DNA of 64,000 nucleotides, taken from Aquaticitalea lipolytica (GTDB lineage Bacteria > Bacteroidota > Bacteroidia > Flavobacteriales > Flavobacteriaceae). Position numbers and translations under genes: made by a program. Location: contig NZ_BMIC01000007.1 in NCBI RefSeq assembly GCF_014641635.1, positions 1 to 64,000 of the forward strand, given 5' to 3'. Numbering within the stretch: position 1 is the first letter of the stretch; every line of letters begins with the position of its first letter. The notes beneath the pieces are model-generated. The model made no database searches, had not been told where the DNA came from, and saw only the letters and a list, made by a program, of their open reading frames with translations. Positions 15,006 through 22,962 of the stretch are shown here, piece after piece.

Positions 15006-15914
15006 TTAACGTCTCTCGTAAGTTATGAACGAAAAAGAATGTTCATGGTTTTCATCTTTATTATGAAAAGTATTACTCACTTCTTTCCAAATTGTAGGAT
15101 CAATTTTCGGGAAAAATGTATCAGCATCAAACGATTCATGTACTCTCGTCATTTCAATTTTATCGGCAAGTAAAATGGCTTGTTTATATATTTCTCCACC
15201 TCCAATTACAAATGATTGATTATCCTGTCTAGTAGCATTTATAGCATTTTCTAATGAGTTGACTATTATGACTCCTTCAGGTGCTTGGTAATCTTTTTGA
15301 CGACTAATAACTACATGTGTTCTATTTGGTAATGGTTTAGGAAAGCTTTCAAAAGTTTTGCGTCCCATAATAATATTATGACCTGAAGTTAATGCTTTAA
15401 AACGTTTTAAATCGTCACTTAAATGCCAAATAAGTTTATTGTCTTTACCAATAGCGTCATTCTCTCCAGCTGCTACAATAATCGTTAAACCATTACTTAT
15501 TTTAGTTTTTTTTTCCTCCTCAGACTCTAATTTTGAAGTTGTAGTATCTTGTTTTGTAATTGTCTTTTCTAATTGAGCAATTCGTTCTTTTTGTTTAGCA
15601 ACTAATTTATCTAGCTGTTGTTTCTCCCAATCTTTACCCATAAATTTATGAGTGATAAAAACATTAAACAGATGATAAACAAACAAAAATAGCCAAGCTA
15701 AAATGGCAAAAACAAACCAATTTTTACCAAAAAGTGTCACATCTTCTCCTACACCTATTACAGTATTTAAGATAATTAAAAATACAGCTCCAATTAAAAA
15801 CACTACAAAATGAATGTATAAACGTTTCTTTTGTTTTACTCGTGCTTGAGCAGTTTTTATGAGCTCTAATTGCTCTTTATCTATTTGAGGAACAGCTTTC
15901 TTTTTTCCGAACAT
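15006..15914 (-). CDS. Dihydrofolate reductase fused to an N-terminal 2TM membrane domain
   Basis: 302 residues, roughly twice the usual DHFR length. Residues 1-90 carry two transmembrane helices (about 33-52 and 66-86) of the '2TM domain' type, ending in the family-like HKFMGKDWE. A charged linker (about 97-138) follows. Residues about 143-302 are a complete DHFR with VAAGENDAIG, the catalytic acid at about D168 in WHLSDDLKRFK, MGRKTFES and FVIGGGEIY. It reduces dihydrofolate to tetrahydrofolate. The fusion would tether the enzyme to the inner membrane, the DHFR domain being cytoplasmic if both ends are inside. thyA, which makes dihydrofolate, lies 700 bp away on the same strand. Confidence 0.88.
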   Translation of the reverse strand: MFGKKKAVPQIDKEQLELIKTAQARVKQKKRLYIHFVVFLIGAVFLIILNTVIGVGEDVTLFGKNWFVFAILAWLFLFVYHLFNVFITHKFMGKDWEKQQLDKLVAKQKERIAQLEKTITKQDTTTSKLESEEEKKTKISNGLTIIVAAGENDAIGKDNKLIWHLSDDLKRFKALTSGHNIIMGRKTFESFPKPLPNRTHVVISRQKDYQAPEGVIIVNSLENAINATRQDNQSFVIGGGEIYKQAILLADKIEMTRVHESFDADTFFPKIDPTIWKEVSNTFHNKDENHEHSFSFITYERR

Positions 15915-15954
15915 TTTTTATTAAAAATTTTATGTAAAGTTACCAATTTTGCAA

Positions 15955-15986
15955 TAAAAAAGAGCTTTCTATTACAGAAAACTCTT
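15955..15986 (-). terminator. Terminator downstream of the TonB-like gene
   Basis: Minus-strand hairpin with 11-bp arms (15976-15986 and 15960-15970, one G-T pair), followed by a T run (A run at 15955-15960 on the plus strand). Confidence 0.7.
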
Positions 15987-16031
15987 AGGGGTTAAATTGA
16001 TTCTTTTTTTTGAAGAAGAATTTCATTTCAT

Positions 16032-16562
16032 CTAATTTTTTTGTCCTTCTTTTTGCTCTGAAGGTGTGTCTGCAACAATATTAAAAATAATTGGAAGGCT
16101 ATAAGGTACTATTACCGGTTTGCCTCTTTGATAACCAGGTTTAATAAGTTTAGGTAATAAGCTAATTACTCTAATTGCTTCCTTTTCAAGGTTTGGATGT
16201 TTAGCTCTAGCTTTAATGTCTATAATATTTCCTTCCTTATCTATTTTAAACATGGTTATAATTCTATTTGGTCCAGAAGGTAATCCGATATTTTTAGTTA
16301 CATCTGTATTAAAGTGCTTTCCTATATATTTAGCTATTGCATTGGACATACACATTCTTAATTGTTCATTAGATGTATTCTCGTCACAACCATCATATAC
16401 AGGGACTTTTTCAATAATAGCAAAAGGAACTTCTATTGTTTCTAAGTCCTCTGGTTCTGAAACTTCAATTATTTTAACTTCTTCTATTGGAGGTGTGTTT
16501 TGAGAGATACTTGTTAGAAAACTAAAGAAAAATATGATGAATAAAAATGATAATTTCTTCAT
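16032..16562 (-). CDS. Exported protein with a TonB C-terminal-like domain
   Basis: 176 residues. A cleavable-looking signal peptide (about 1-20, ending SQN) precedes an acidic stretch (EEVKIIEVSEPEDLETIEVP) and a domain from about 55 to 170 that resembles the TonB C-terminal fold. The features are VPVYDGCDE, a conserved Cys pair, FKIDKEGNI and a terminal strand near VPYSLPIIFNI. Unlike true TonB it has no long Pro-rich spacer and no evident permanent membrane anchor, so it is probably periplasmic and not the energy transducer itself. Role unknown. It lies between thyA and the DHFR fusion. Confidence 0.7.
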   Translation of the reverse strand: MKKLSFLFIIFFFSFLTSISQNTPPIEEVKIIEVSEPEDLETIEVPFAIIEKVPVYDGCDENTSNEQLRMCMSNAIAKYIGKHFNTDVTKNIGLPSGPNRIITMFKIDKEGNIIDIKARAKHPNLEKEAIRVISLLPKLIKPGYQRGKPVIVPYSLPIIFNIVADTPSEQKEGQKN

Positions 16563-16596
16563 TTATGTTTTTAAGTTTATAGGATTGGAATTTTTT

Positions 16597-17421
16597 TTAG
16601 ACTGCTACTACGCCTTTAATATGAGGATGAGGATTATAATCCACTAAAGTAAAATCTTCAAATTTAAAATCGAAAATATCTTTAATTTCAGGATTAAGAA
16701 TCATTTTTGGTAGTGGTCTAGGCTCGCGAGACAATTGTAATTCTAATTGTTCAAAATGGTTATTATAAATATGTGCATCTCCAAAAGTATGAATAAACTC
16801 ACCTGCCTCAAAACCACAAACCTGAGCCATCATCATTGTAAATAAAGCATAAGAGGCAATATTAAAGGGAACACCTAAGAATATATCTGCACTACGTTGG
16901 TATAGCTGACAAGATAGTTTGCCTTCAGCTACATAAAACTGAAAAAACGCATGGCAAGGAGGAAGGGCAGCTTTGCCATTACTAACATTTTCACTAAACG
17001 ATTTTGAAGTGTCAGGTAATACTGAAGGGTTCCATGCAGACACTAGCATTCTTCTGCTATTAGGGTTAGTTTTAAGAGCATGAACGATCTCTTTTATTTG
17101 ATCTATTTCATCATTATTCCAATTACGCCATTGGTGACCATAAACAGGACCTAAATCACCATTTTCATCAGCCCATTCATTCCAAATACGCACACCGTTT
17201 TCGGTTAGATAATTAATATTTGTATCACCTTTTAAAAACCAAAGTAATTCGTAAACAATAGATTTTAAGTGTAATTTTTTTGTGGTAACCATTGGAAACC
17301 CTTCACTTAAATCAAAACGCATTTGATACCCAAAAACACTTTTTGTTCCTGTTCCTGTTCTGTCTCCTTTTTGGTTTCCGTGTTCTAATACGTGTTTTAC
17401 GAGGTCGTGATATTGTTTCAT
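16597..17421 (-). CDS. thyA: Thymidylate synthase
   Basis: 274 residues from the ATG at 17421. A longer frame to 17469 adds 16 residues outside the family. ThyA signatures are present: GDRTGTGT near the start, [12 protein letters not shown] with the nucleophilic cysteine, [22 protein letters not shown] and the DAHIYNNH motif. It methylates dUMP to dTMP using methylene-tetrahydrofolate and releases dihydrofolate, which the nearby DHFR fusion would regenerate. A terminator separates it from the nucleoside transporter gene upstream. Confidence 0.96.
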   Translation of the reverse strand: MKQYHDLVKHVLEHGNQKGDRTGTGTKSVFGYQMRFDLSEGFPMVTTKKLHLKSIVYELLWFLKGDTNINYLTENGVRIWNEWADENGDLGPVYGHQWRNWNNDEIDQIKEIVHALKTNPNSRRMLVSAWNPSVLPDTSKSFSENVSNGKAALPPCHAFFQFYVAEGKLSCQLYQRSADIFLGVPFNIASYALFTMMMAQVCGFEAGEFIHTFGDAHIYNNHFEQLELQLSREPRPLPKMILNPEIKDIFDFKFEDFTLVDYNPHPHIKGVVAV

Positions 17422-17452
17422 TTCATTATCTTTTTCTAGAAAATAAAAATAG

Positions 17453-17490
17453 AAAAAAGGGTTGAACATTTATTGAGCAACCCTTTTTTT
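17453..17490 (-). terminator. Terminator after the nucleoside transporter gene
   Basis: AAAAAAGGGTTG (17453-17464) and CAACCCTTTTTT (17478-17489) are complementary around a 13-nt loop. On the minus strand it lies just after the transporter stop codon and before thyA. Confidence 0.85.
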
Positions 17491-17512
17491 ATATTAAAAG
17501 TTATTAACGATT

Positions 17513-19237
17513 TTATCCTATAATCATCCCAGCGATTGTTGCAGAAATTAATGATGCAATTGTACCACCAATTAAGGCTTTCATACCAAACTGAGATAAT
17601 GTTTTTCTTTGCCCAGGAGCTAATGATCCAATACCACCAATTTGAATACCTATTGAAGCAAAATTGGCAAATCCACAAAGCATATATGTAGCCATAATTA
17701 TCGATTTTTCGTAATTAAGATGGATTGAATTTGCAGCATTTTTAAGATCAGCTAATTGTATATAACCTATAAATTCACTTGCAGCTAATTTAATACCTAA
17801 CAATTGTCCCATTAATGCCATGTCTTCCTTTGCAACGCCAATAAGCCACATTAAAGGTGCAAAAATGTAACCTAAAATAAACTCAAGAGATAATCCATCT
17901 TTATATGGAGTGTTATTTGAAATAATTTCATTCAGAGATGTAAAATGCCATTCAATATTTAGAGAAGCAATCGTAAATCCATCAAAACTAGCTATACCTC
18001 CTAATATTCCATTTATCATTGCAATAAAAGCCACAAAAACTAATAACATTGCACCAACATTTACAGCAAGTCTTAATCCTTCAGTAGTTCCATTGGCAAT
18101 AGCATCTAAAATATTAGAACCAATTTTTTCTTGCGATACTTGTACATCAGTATTAATGTTTTCGGTTTGTGGATACAAAATTTTAGAAATCACAATAGCT
18201 CCTGGAGCAGCCATAACTGAAGCTGCTAATAAGTGTTTTGCATAAAATAACCTTAACTCTGGGTCATCACCTCCTAAAAAGCCTATATAAGCAGCTAATA
18301 CTGCACCAGCAACTGTTGCCATACCGCCTATCATTACTAATAGCATTTCAGATTTATTCATTTTTTCCAAATATGCTTTAATCAATAAAGGAGCCTCAGT
18401 TTGACCTAAGAAAATATTACCTGCAACACTTAAACTTTCTGCACCAGATATTTTTAAAACTTTGGTTAATGCCCAAGCCATTGCTTTTACTATTTTTTGA
18501 ATAATACCTAAGTAAAATAATACTGAAGTTAAAGCTGAAAAGAAAATTATTGTTGGTAATACTTGAAAAGCGAAAATGAAACCAAAAGTATCCATGTCTA
18601 CAACAAGCCCTTCAAATAAGAACTTACTTCCAGCCCTTGTAAAATCAAGGACACTGATGAATAGACTTCCAATAAATTCAAAGATATTTTTAATAAAATC
18701 AACTTTTAATACACCTACAGCGATAATTAATTGAAATGCTAAACCAAGACTTACAATTTTCCAATCAATTGCTTTTCTGTTTTTGCTAAATAAAAAGGCA
18801 ATAAAAATCAAGGTAATCATACCCAAAACTCCTCTCCATAAACTATCTAAAGAAAACCCTTGGCTTGGAATTATTTTGTTGTCGGAACTAGCTGCTGTAG
18901 CAGCAGTTTTTACTTTTTTTGGTGTTTTAAACTTATAAGTAATATCTTTTTCTGAAAAAACTAAAGTAGAATCTGTTAATTCAGATATTTTATAACGTTT
19001 TATAGAATTAATTGAATCGTTAAAATAGCAAACCAATAAATTGTTTTGGCTTAGGTAGTCGCCTTTTAAACTTTCATTTGCATCATTTAATTTGAATGAA
19101 AATTCTCCTTGATTGAATTCTAATTGTTCAAATTGATTTGAAGAGGAATCTGAAATCCACTTTTTTTCTAAATTTTGTGAGGTAATTAAGTTAATTCCAA
19201 AAAAAATAGCTGTAAAAGCCAAAAAGAAGTGTTTCAT
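17513..19237 (-). CDS. CNT-family nucleoside transporter with an exported N-terminal domain
   Basis: 574 residues, longer than the about 400 of NupC-type carriers. Residues 1-20 are a signal peptide. About 21-112 form a beta-rich lipocalin-like domain (LEKKWISDSS...LVFSEKDITYKF), and a short Ala-rich linker follows. The rest is a concentrative nucleoside transporter with the motif FLGQTEAPLLIKAYL and about ten membrane helices. It would import nucleosides with Na+ or H+. The extra domain should lie in the periplasm and might bind substrate or contact the outer membrane. The location next to thyA fits nucleotide salvage. Confidence 0.88.
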   Translation of the reverse strand: MKHFFLAFTAIFFGINLITSQNLEKKWISDSSSNQFEQLEFNQGEFSFKLNDANESLKGDYLSQNNLLVCYFNDSINSIKRYKISELTDSTLVFSEKDITYKFKTPKKVKTAATAASSDNKIIPSQGFSLDSLWRGVLGMITLIFIAFLFSKNRKAIDWKIVSLGLAFQLIIAVGVLKVDFIKNIFEFIGSLFISVLDFTRAGSKFLFEGLVVDMDTFGFIFAFQVLPTIIFFSALTSVLFYLGIIQKIVKAMAWALTKVLKISGAESLSVAGNIFLGQTEAPLLIKAYLEKMNKSEMLLVMIGGMATVAGAVLAAYIGFLGGDDPELRLFYAKHLLAASVMAAPGAIVISKILYPQTENINTDVQVSQEKIGSNILDAIANGTTEGLRLAVNVGAMLLVFVAFIAMINGILGGIASFDGFTIASLNIEWHFTSLNEIISNNTPYKDGLSLEFILGYIFAPLMWLIGVAKEDMALMGQLLGIKLAASEFIGYIQLADLKNAANSIHLNYEKSIIMATYMLCGFANFASIGIQIGGIGSLAPGQRKTLSQFGMKALIGGTIASLISATIAGMIIG

Positions 19238-19249
19238 AGGAAAATGTGT

Positions 19250-19858
19250 TTATCGTTTGGAAATTTCGTCTCTAATTTTGGCTGCTGTTTCGTAGTCTTC
19301 ATTTGCTACAGCTTCATCTAAGAGGGTATTTAATTCTTGGAGTGTTTTACCTTTATAGCTTTCTTGTAAGCTAGTTTCTATTTCTTCCGCTATCATATCA
19401 TCAACAAGGATACTATCTTGCTGTTCTTCTTCTTTTTTCGGATTAACTTTTAAATAAATACCTGCTTTATCCAAAATGTTTTTATAGGTAAAAATTGGTG
19501 CTTGAAAACGGAGTGCTAAAGCAATAGCGTCACTTGTTCTAGCATCAATTATTTCTTCAATTTTATCACGCTCACAAATTAAACTAGAATAAAATACGCC
19601 ATCAACTAATTTGTGAATAATAACTTGCTTGACTATAACATCAAATCTGTCTGCAAAATTTTTAAAAAGATCGTGAGTAAGAGGTCGAGGAGGTCTAATT
19701 TCTTTTTCTAAAGCAATAGCAATAGATTGTGCTTCAAAAGCTCCAATAACAATAGGGAGTTTTCTGTCGCCATCTACTTCATTTAATATCAGTGCATACG
19801 CACCATTTTGCGTTTGACTATAAGAAATTCCTTTTATGTTTAACCTTACTAAACTCAT
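19250..19858 (-). CDS. Bifunctional nuclease domain (DUF151) protein with UVR motif
   Basis: 202 residues. The N-terminal about 135 residues are the DUF151/bifunctional nuclease domain, with LPIVIGAFEAQSIA and DARTSDAIALALRF characteristic of it. The C-terminal about 35 residues match a UVR (UvrB/UvrC interaction) helix-turn motif, LNTLLDEAVANEDYETAAKIRDE. The combination is common in Bacteroidota. Homologues have been reported to have nuclease activity, but the cellular role is unclear. It ends 12 bp before the nucleoside transporter start, so the two are probably one transcript. Confidence 0.9.
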   Translation of the reverse strand: MSLVRLNIKGISYSQTQNGAYALILNEVDGDRKLPIVIGAFEAQSIAIALEKEIRPPRPLTHDLFKNFADRFDVIVKQVIIHKLVDGVFYSSLICERDKIEEIIDARTSDAIALALRFQAPIFTYKNILDKAGIYLKVNPKKEEEQQDSILVDDMIAEEIETSLQESYKGKTLQELNTLLDEAVANEDYETAAKIRDEISKR

Positions 19859-19971
19859 ATATTAAAAACGTAAAGAACTGTTTAAATTAGGACTTTACCA
19901 AACTGTTAAATACAGATTAAGTAATTTTTTCTAAATCTAAACAGTCCTTTAGCTGTTACAAGTTAATAAAT

Positions 19972-20934
19972 TTATGCGTTTTGCGCTTTAAATTCTTTTA
20001 ATTTTTCGATGAGTTTAGGTACAACTTCAAAAGCATCGCCAACTACACCATAGTCTGCAGCTTTAAAGAAAGGAGCTTCAGGATCGGTATTAATTACAAC
20101 TTTTACTTTTGATGCGTTAATACCAGCTAAATGCTGTATAGCTCCAGAGATTCCAATAGCAATATATAAATTAGCAGCTACTGGTTTACCTGTTTGTCCA
20201 ACGTGTTCGCTATGAGGTCTCCATCCTAAATCTGACACTGGTTTAGAACAAGCAGTTGCAGCTCCAAGAACTGATGCTAACTCTTCAACCATACCCCAAT
20301 TTTCTGGGCCTTTTAGTCCACGACCAGCAGAAACTACAATCTCAGCATCTGCAATAGATACTGTATTTGTTGCTTTATCAATTGAGTCAACATGAACTCC
20401 ATTATCTAAAACTGAAGGTGAGAAATCTTCAGCTGACGCACTTCCAGAGTTTTCAACTAATCCAAAAGAATTATTTGAAACGCCTACAATTTTTACATCT
20501 GTATCTATAGTTGTAAAATTAAAAGCTTTGTTTGTAAATGCTGTTCTTTTTACTGTAAAAGGAGAAGCACTTGTAGGCGCTTCAACAACATTAGATGCAT
20601 AACCTGCATGCAAACCTACTGCGAGAAGAGGTGCTAGGTATTTACTATCTGCACTTGAGCTAACCACTACTACTTTTGTGCCTTCTTTTTCTGCAGCCTG
20701 TTTAATAACATCTGCATAAGTTTTGGCATTAAAAGTGTCTAAACTTGGGTTGTTTACTTTTAGAACTTTATCTACACCATATTTCCCTAATTCGGAAGTG
20801 TCATTTGCATTAATAGTTATTGCAGTTACAGTTGTTCCCATTTGGTTGGCAACAGCTTTTGCATAAGATGCAACTTCTAATGCTATTTTTTTAAAGTTTC
20901 CTTTTTCTGATTCTGTATATACTAAAACCGACAT
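19972..20934 (-). CDS. etfA: Electron transfer flavoprotein alpha subunit
   Basis: 320 residues. The N-terminal ETF domain is followed by the C-terminal FAD-binding domain with AGRGLKGPENW, SDLGWRPHSEHVGQTGK and YIAIGISGAIQHLAG, the canonical EtfA signature. With EtfB it forms the soluble heterodimer that carries electrons from acyl-CoA dehydrogenases to the respiratory chain. It follows etfB by 20 bp. Confidence 0.96.
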   Translation of the reverse strand: MSVLVYTESEKGNFKKIALEVASYAKAVANQMGTTVTAITINANDTSELGKYGVDKVLKVNNPSLDTFNAKTYADVIKQAAEKEGTKVVVVSSSADSKYLAPLLAVGLHAGYASNVVEAPTSASPFTVKRTAFTNKAFNFTTIDTDVKIVGVSNNSFGLVENSGSASAEDFSPSVLDNGVHVDSIDKATNTVSIADAEIVVSAGRGLKGPENWGMVEELASVLGAATACSKPVSDLGWRPHSEHVGQTGKPVAANLYIAIGISGAIQHLAGINASKVKVVINTDPEAPFFKAADYGVVGDAFEVVPKLIEKLKEFKAQNA

Positions 20935-20954
20935 GTTTTTCTTTTTGAAGTTAA

Positions 20955-21701
20955 TTAAATCACTTTAGCTTCGTTATGAAGTAAGTTTACTAATTCATCT
21001 AAATTATCTGGTGATACCAATTTTACAGCACCTTTAGGCGCAGGCTTTTCAAACTTAACAGTTGTAGTTTCTGTTGTTATTCCATTTGGTTCAACTATAG
21101 TAAGAGGCTTTTGGCGAGCCATCATAATACCTCTCATATTTGGAATACGTAAATCACTCTCTTCAACTAAACCTTTTTGACCACCAATAACTAGCGGAAG
21201 GGTTGTTGAAACTGTTTCTTTTCCTCCATCAATTTCTCTAACGGCTTTTGCGTTAGTTCCATCAACTTCAAGGCTAATACAATTATTTACAAAGTTAGCA
21301 TTTGTTAGTCCAGCAATCATACCAGGAACCATTCCTCCATTATAATCAATAGATTCGCGACCAGCAATTACTAAATCATAACTACCATTTTTTATTACAT
21401 CAGCTAATTGTTTTGCTACAGCAAATCCATCAGTAGCAGTTGTATTTACTCTAATTGCACCATCTGCACCAATTGCTAAAGCTTTACGAAGTGTTGGTTC
21501 TGTTTCTGGACCTCCAACATTAACAACATCAACTGTTGCGCCTTGTTTTTCTTTAAACCACATAGCACGAGTTAAACCAAATTCATCATTTGGGTTAATT
21601 ACAAACTGAACACCATTAGTGTCAAATTTTGTATCGCCATCAGTAAAATTAATTTTTGAAGTCGTATCAGGGACGTGACTAATACATACTAATATTTTCA
21701 T
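20955..21701 (-). CDS. etfB: Electron transfer flavoprotein beta subunit
   Basis: 248 residues, the usual length. It begins MKILVCISHVPDT and contains NPNDEFGLTRA, AGRESIDYNGGMVPGMIA and the EtfB signature region VVREI-like AKAVREIDGGKE. It binds AMP and partners with EtfA encoded immediately downstream. The gene is divergent from pdhB across 221 bp. Confidence 0.96.
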   Translation of the reverse strand: MKILVCISHVPDTTSKINFTDGDTKFDTNGVQFVINPNDEFGLTRAMWFKEKQGATVDVVNVGGPETEPTLRKALAIGADGAIRVNTTATDGFAVAKQLADVIKNGSYDLVIAGRESIDYNGGMVPGMIAGLTNANFVNNCISLEVDGTNAKAVREIDGGKETVSTTLPLVIGGQKGLVEESDLRIPNMRGIMMARQKPLTIVEPNGITTETTTVKFEKPAPKGAVKLVSPDNLDELVNLLHNEAKVI

Positions 21702-21835
21702 TTTGAATAGTTTATATGTTTATAATTTCAGCTTTTTTAGTTGTAAATGCTAATAATTTTAATTAAAAAACAGTCTGTAAAGCATGGTAAACTAAAATAG
21801 GCTACGAAGTTAATTATTTTATTCTGAATATTTAC

Positions 21836-21847
21836 TATGCATGCATA
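21836..21847. promoter_or_regulatory. 12-bp perfect palindrome in the etfB/pdhB divergent region
   Basis: TATGCATGCATA is self-complementary and lies between the divergent etfB and pdhB genes, about 45 bp upstream of the pdhB -7 box. Possible operator. No regulator is assigned. Confidence 0.3.
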
Positions 21848-21892
21848 ATAAATTTTAAATTATTCTTTGACGTTTAGTTTTTGTTTTATTGT

Positions 21893-21900
21893 TATTTTTG
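21893..21900 (+). promoter_or_regulatory. -7 element of the pdhB promoter
   Basis: TATTTTTG matches TAnnTTTG and lies 22 bp before the pdhB ATG. The nearest TTG (21867-21869) is 23 bp upstream, slightly long. Confidence 0.5.
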
Positions 21901-21922
21901 CTACTCGATTTAAATTTTACAA

Positions 21923-22900
21923 ATGAAGACAATTCAATTTAGAGAAGCGATATGTGAAGCCATGAGCGAAGAAATGCGCAGAGATGAAAGCATTTATTTA
22001 ATGGGCGAAGAAGTTGCAGAATATAATGGAGCTTATAAAGCTTCAAAAGGCATGTTAGATGAGTTTGGTCCAAAACGTGTTATAGACACTCCTATTGCAG
22101 AGCTTGGTTTTGCAGGTATAGCAATTGGTTCAACAATGACAGGAAATAGACCAATTGTTGAGTATATGACTTTTAACTTCTCTTTAGTTGGGATTGACCA
22201 AATTATAAATAATGCAGCCAAAATAAGACAAATGTCTGGCGGACAATTTAAATGTCCTATTGTATTTCGTGGACCAACAGCATCTGCTGGTCAGTTAGCT
22301 GCTACACATTCACAAGCTTTTGAGAGTTGGTTTGCTAACACTCCTGGTTTAAAAGTAGTTGTTCCATCAAATCCTTACGATGCAAAGGGATTATTAAAAT
22401 CTGCAATTCGTGATGACGACCCAGTTATTTTCATGGAAAGTGAGCAAATGTATGGTGATAAAGGTGAAGTGCCAGAAGGAGAATATACGATTCCGTTAGG
22501 TGTAGCAGAAATTAAGCGTGAAGGTACAGATGTAACAATAGTATCTTTTGGTAAAATTATAAAAGAAGCCTATAAAGCTGCTGATGAATTAGCAAAAGAA
22601 GGTATTTCTTGTGAGATTATTGATTTACGTACAGTAAGACCTTTAGATAAAGAAGCAGTTTTAAAATCGGTTAAAAAAACAAATAGATTGGTAGTTTTAG
22701 AAGAAGCATGGCCTTTTGGAAATGTATCTACTGAACTAACTTATATTGTACAGTCAGAAGCTTTTGATTATTTAGATGCTCCTGTTGTTAAAATTAATAC
22801 AGCAGATACTCCTGCTCCATATTCTCCTGTTTTATTGGAGGAGTGGTTGCCTAATAGTAATGAGGTTGTTAAAGCTGTTAAAAAAGTAATGTATAAATAA
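21923..22900 (+). CDS. pdhB: Pyruvate dehydrogenase E1 component, beta subunit
   Basis: 325 residues, a typical alpha-keto acid dehydrogenase E1-beta. It has an N-terminal thiamine-binding pyrimidine domain (GEEVAEYNGAYK, DTPIAELGFAGIAIG) and a C-terminal transketolase domain (ISCEIIDLRTVRPLD, VVLEEAWPFG). It forms the E1 tetramer with an alpha subunit that is not in this window and decarboxylates pyruvate for acetyl-CoA. A branched-chain role is possible, but the sequence is closest to the PdhB type. A terminator follows. Confidence 0.9.
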   Translation: MKTIQFREAICEAMSEEMRRDESIYLMGEEVAEYNGAYKASKGMLDEFGPKRVIDTPIAELGFAGIAIGSTMTGNRPIVEYMTFNFSLVGIDQIINNAAKIRQMSGGQFKCPIVFRGPTASAGQLAATHSQAFESWFANTPGLKVVVPSNPYDAKGLLKSAIRDDDPVIFMESEQMYGDKGEVPEGEYTIPLGVAEIKREGTDVTIVSFGKIIKEAYKAADELAKEGISCEIIDLRTVRPLDKEAVLKSVKKTNRLVVLEEAWPFGNVSTELTYIVQSEAFDYLDAPVVKINTADTPAPYSPVLLEEWLPNSNEVVKAVKKVMYK

Positions 22901-22923
22901 ATCGCATTTTTTTGCGTTATATA

Positions 22924-22958
22924 AACTTCATTAGCATAATTGTTGATGAAGTTTTTTT
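22924..22958 (+). terminator. Terminator after pdhB
   Basis: AACTTCAT (22924-22931) pairs with ATGAAGTT (22946-22953), followed by a run of seven T. It ends 4 bp before the next gene's ATG. Confidence 0.75.
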
Positions 22959-22962
22959 AATT

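Noticed and set aside
17436-17678. Minus-strand open frame overlapping the nucleoside transporter end
   Set aside because: Its product has no protein-like pattern and is a shadow of the transporter in another frame.
19859-19971. Terminator or RNA between etfA and the DUF151 gene
   Set aside because: Only weak, scattered repeats (AGGACT/AGTCCT far apart) and no T run after a stable stem.
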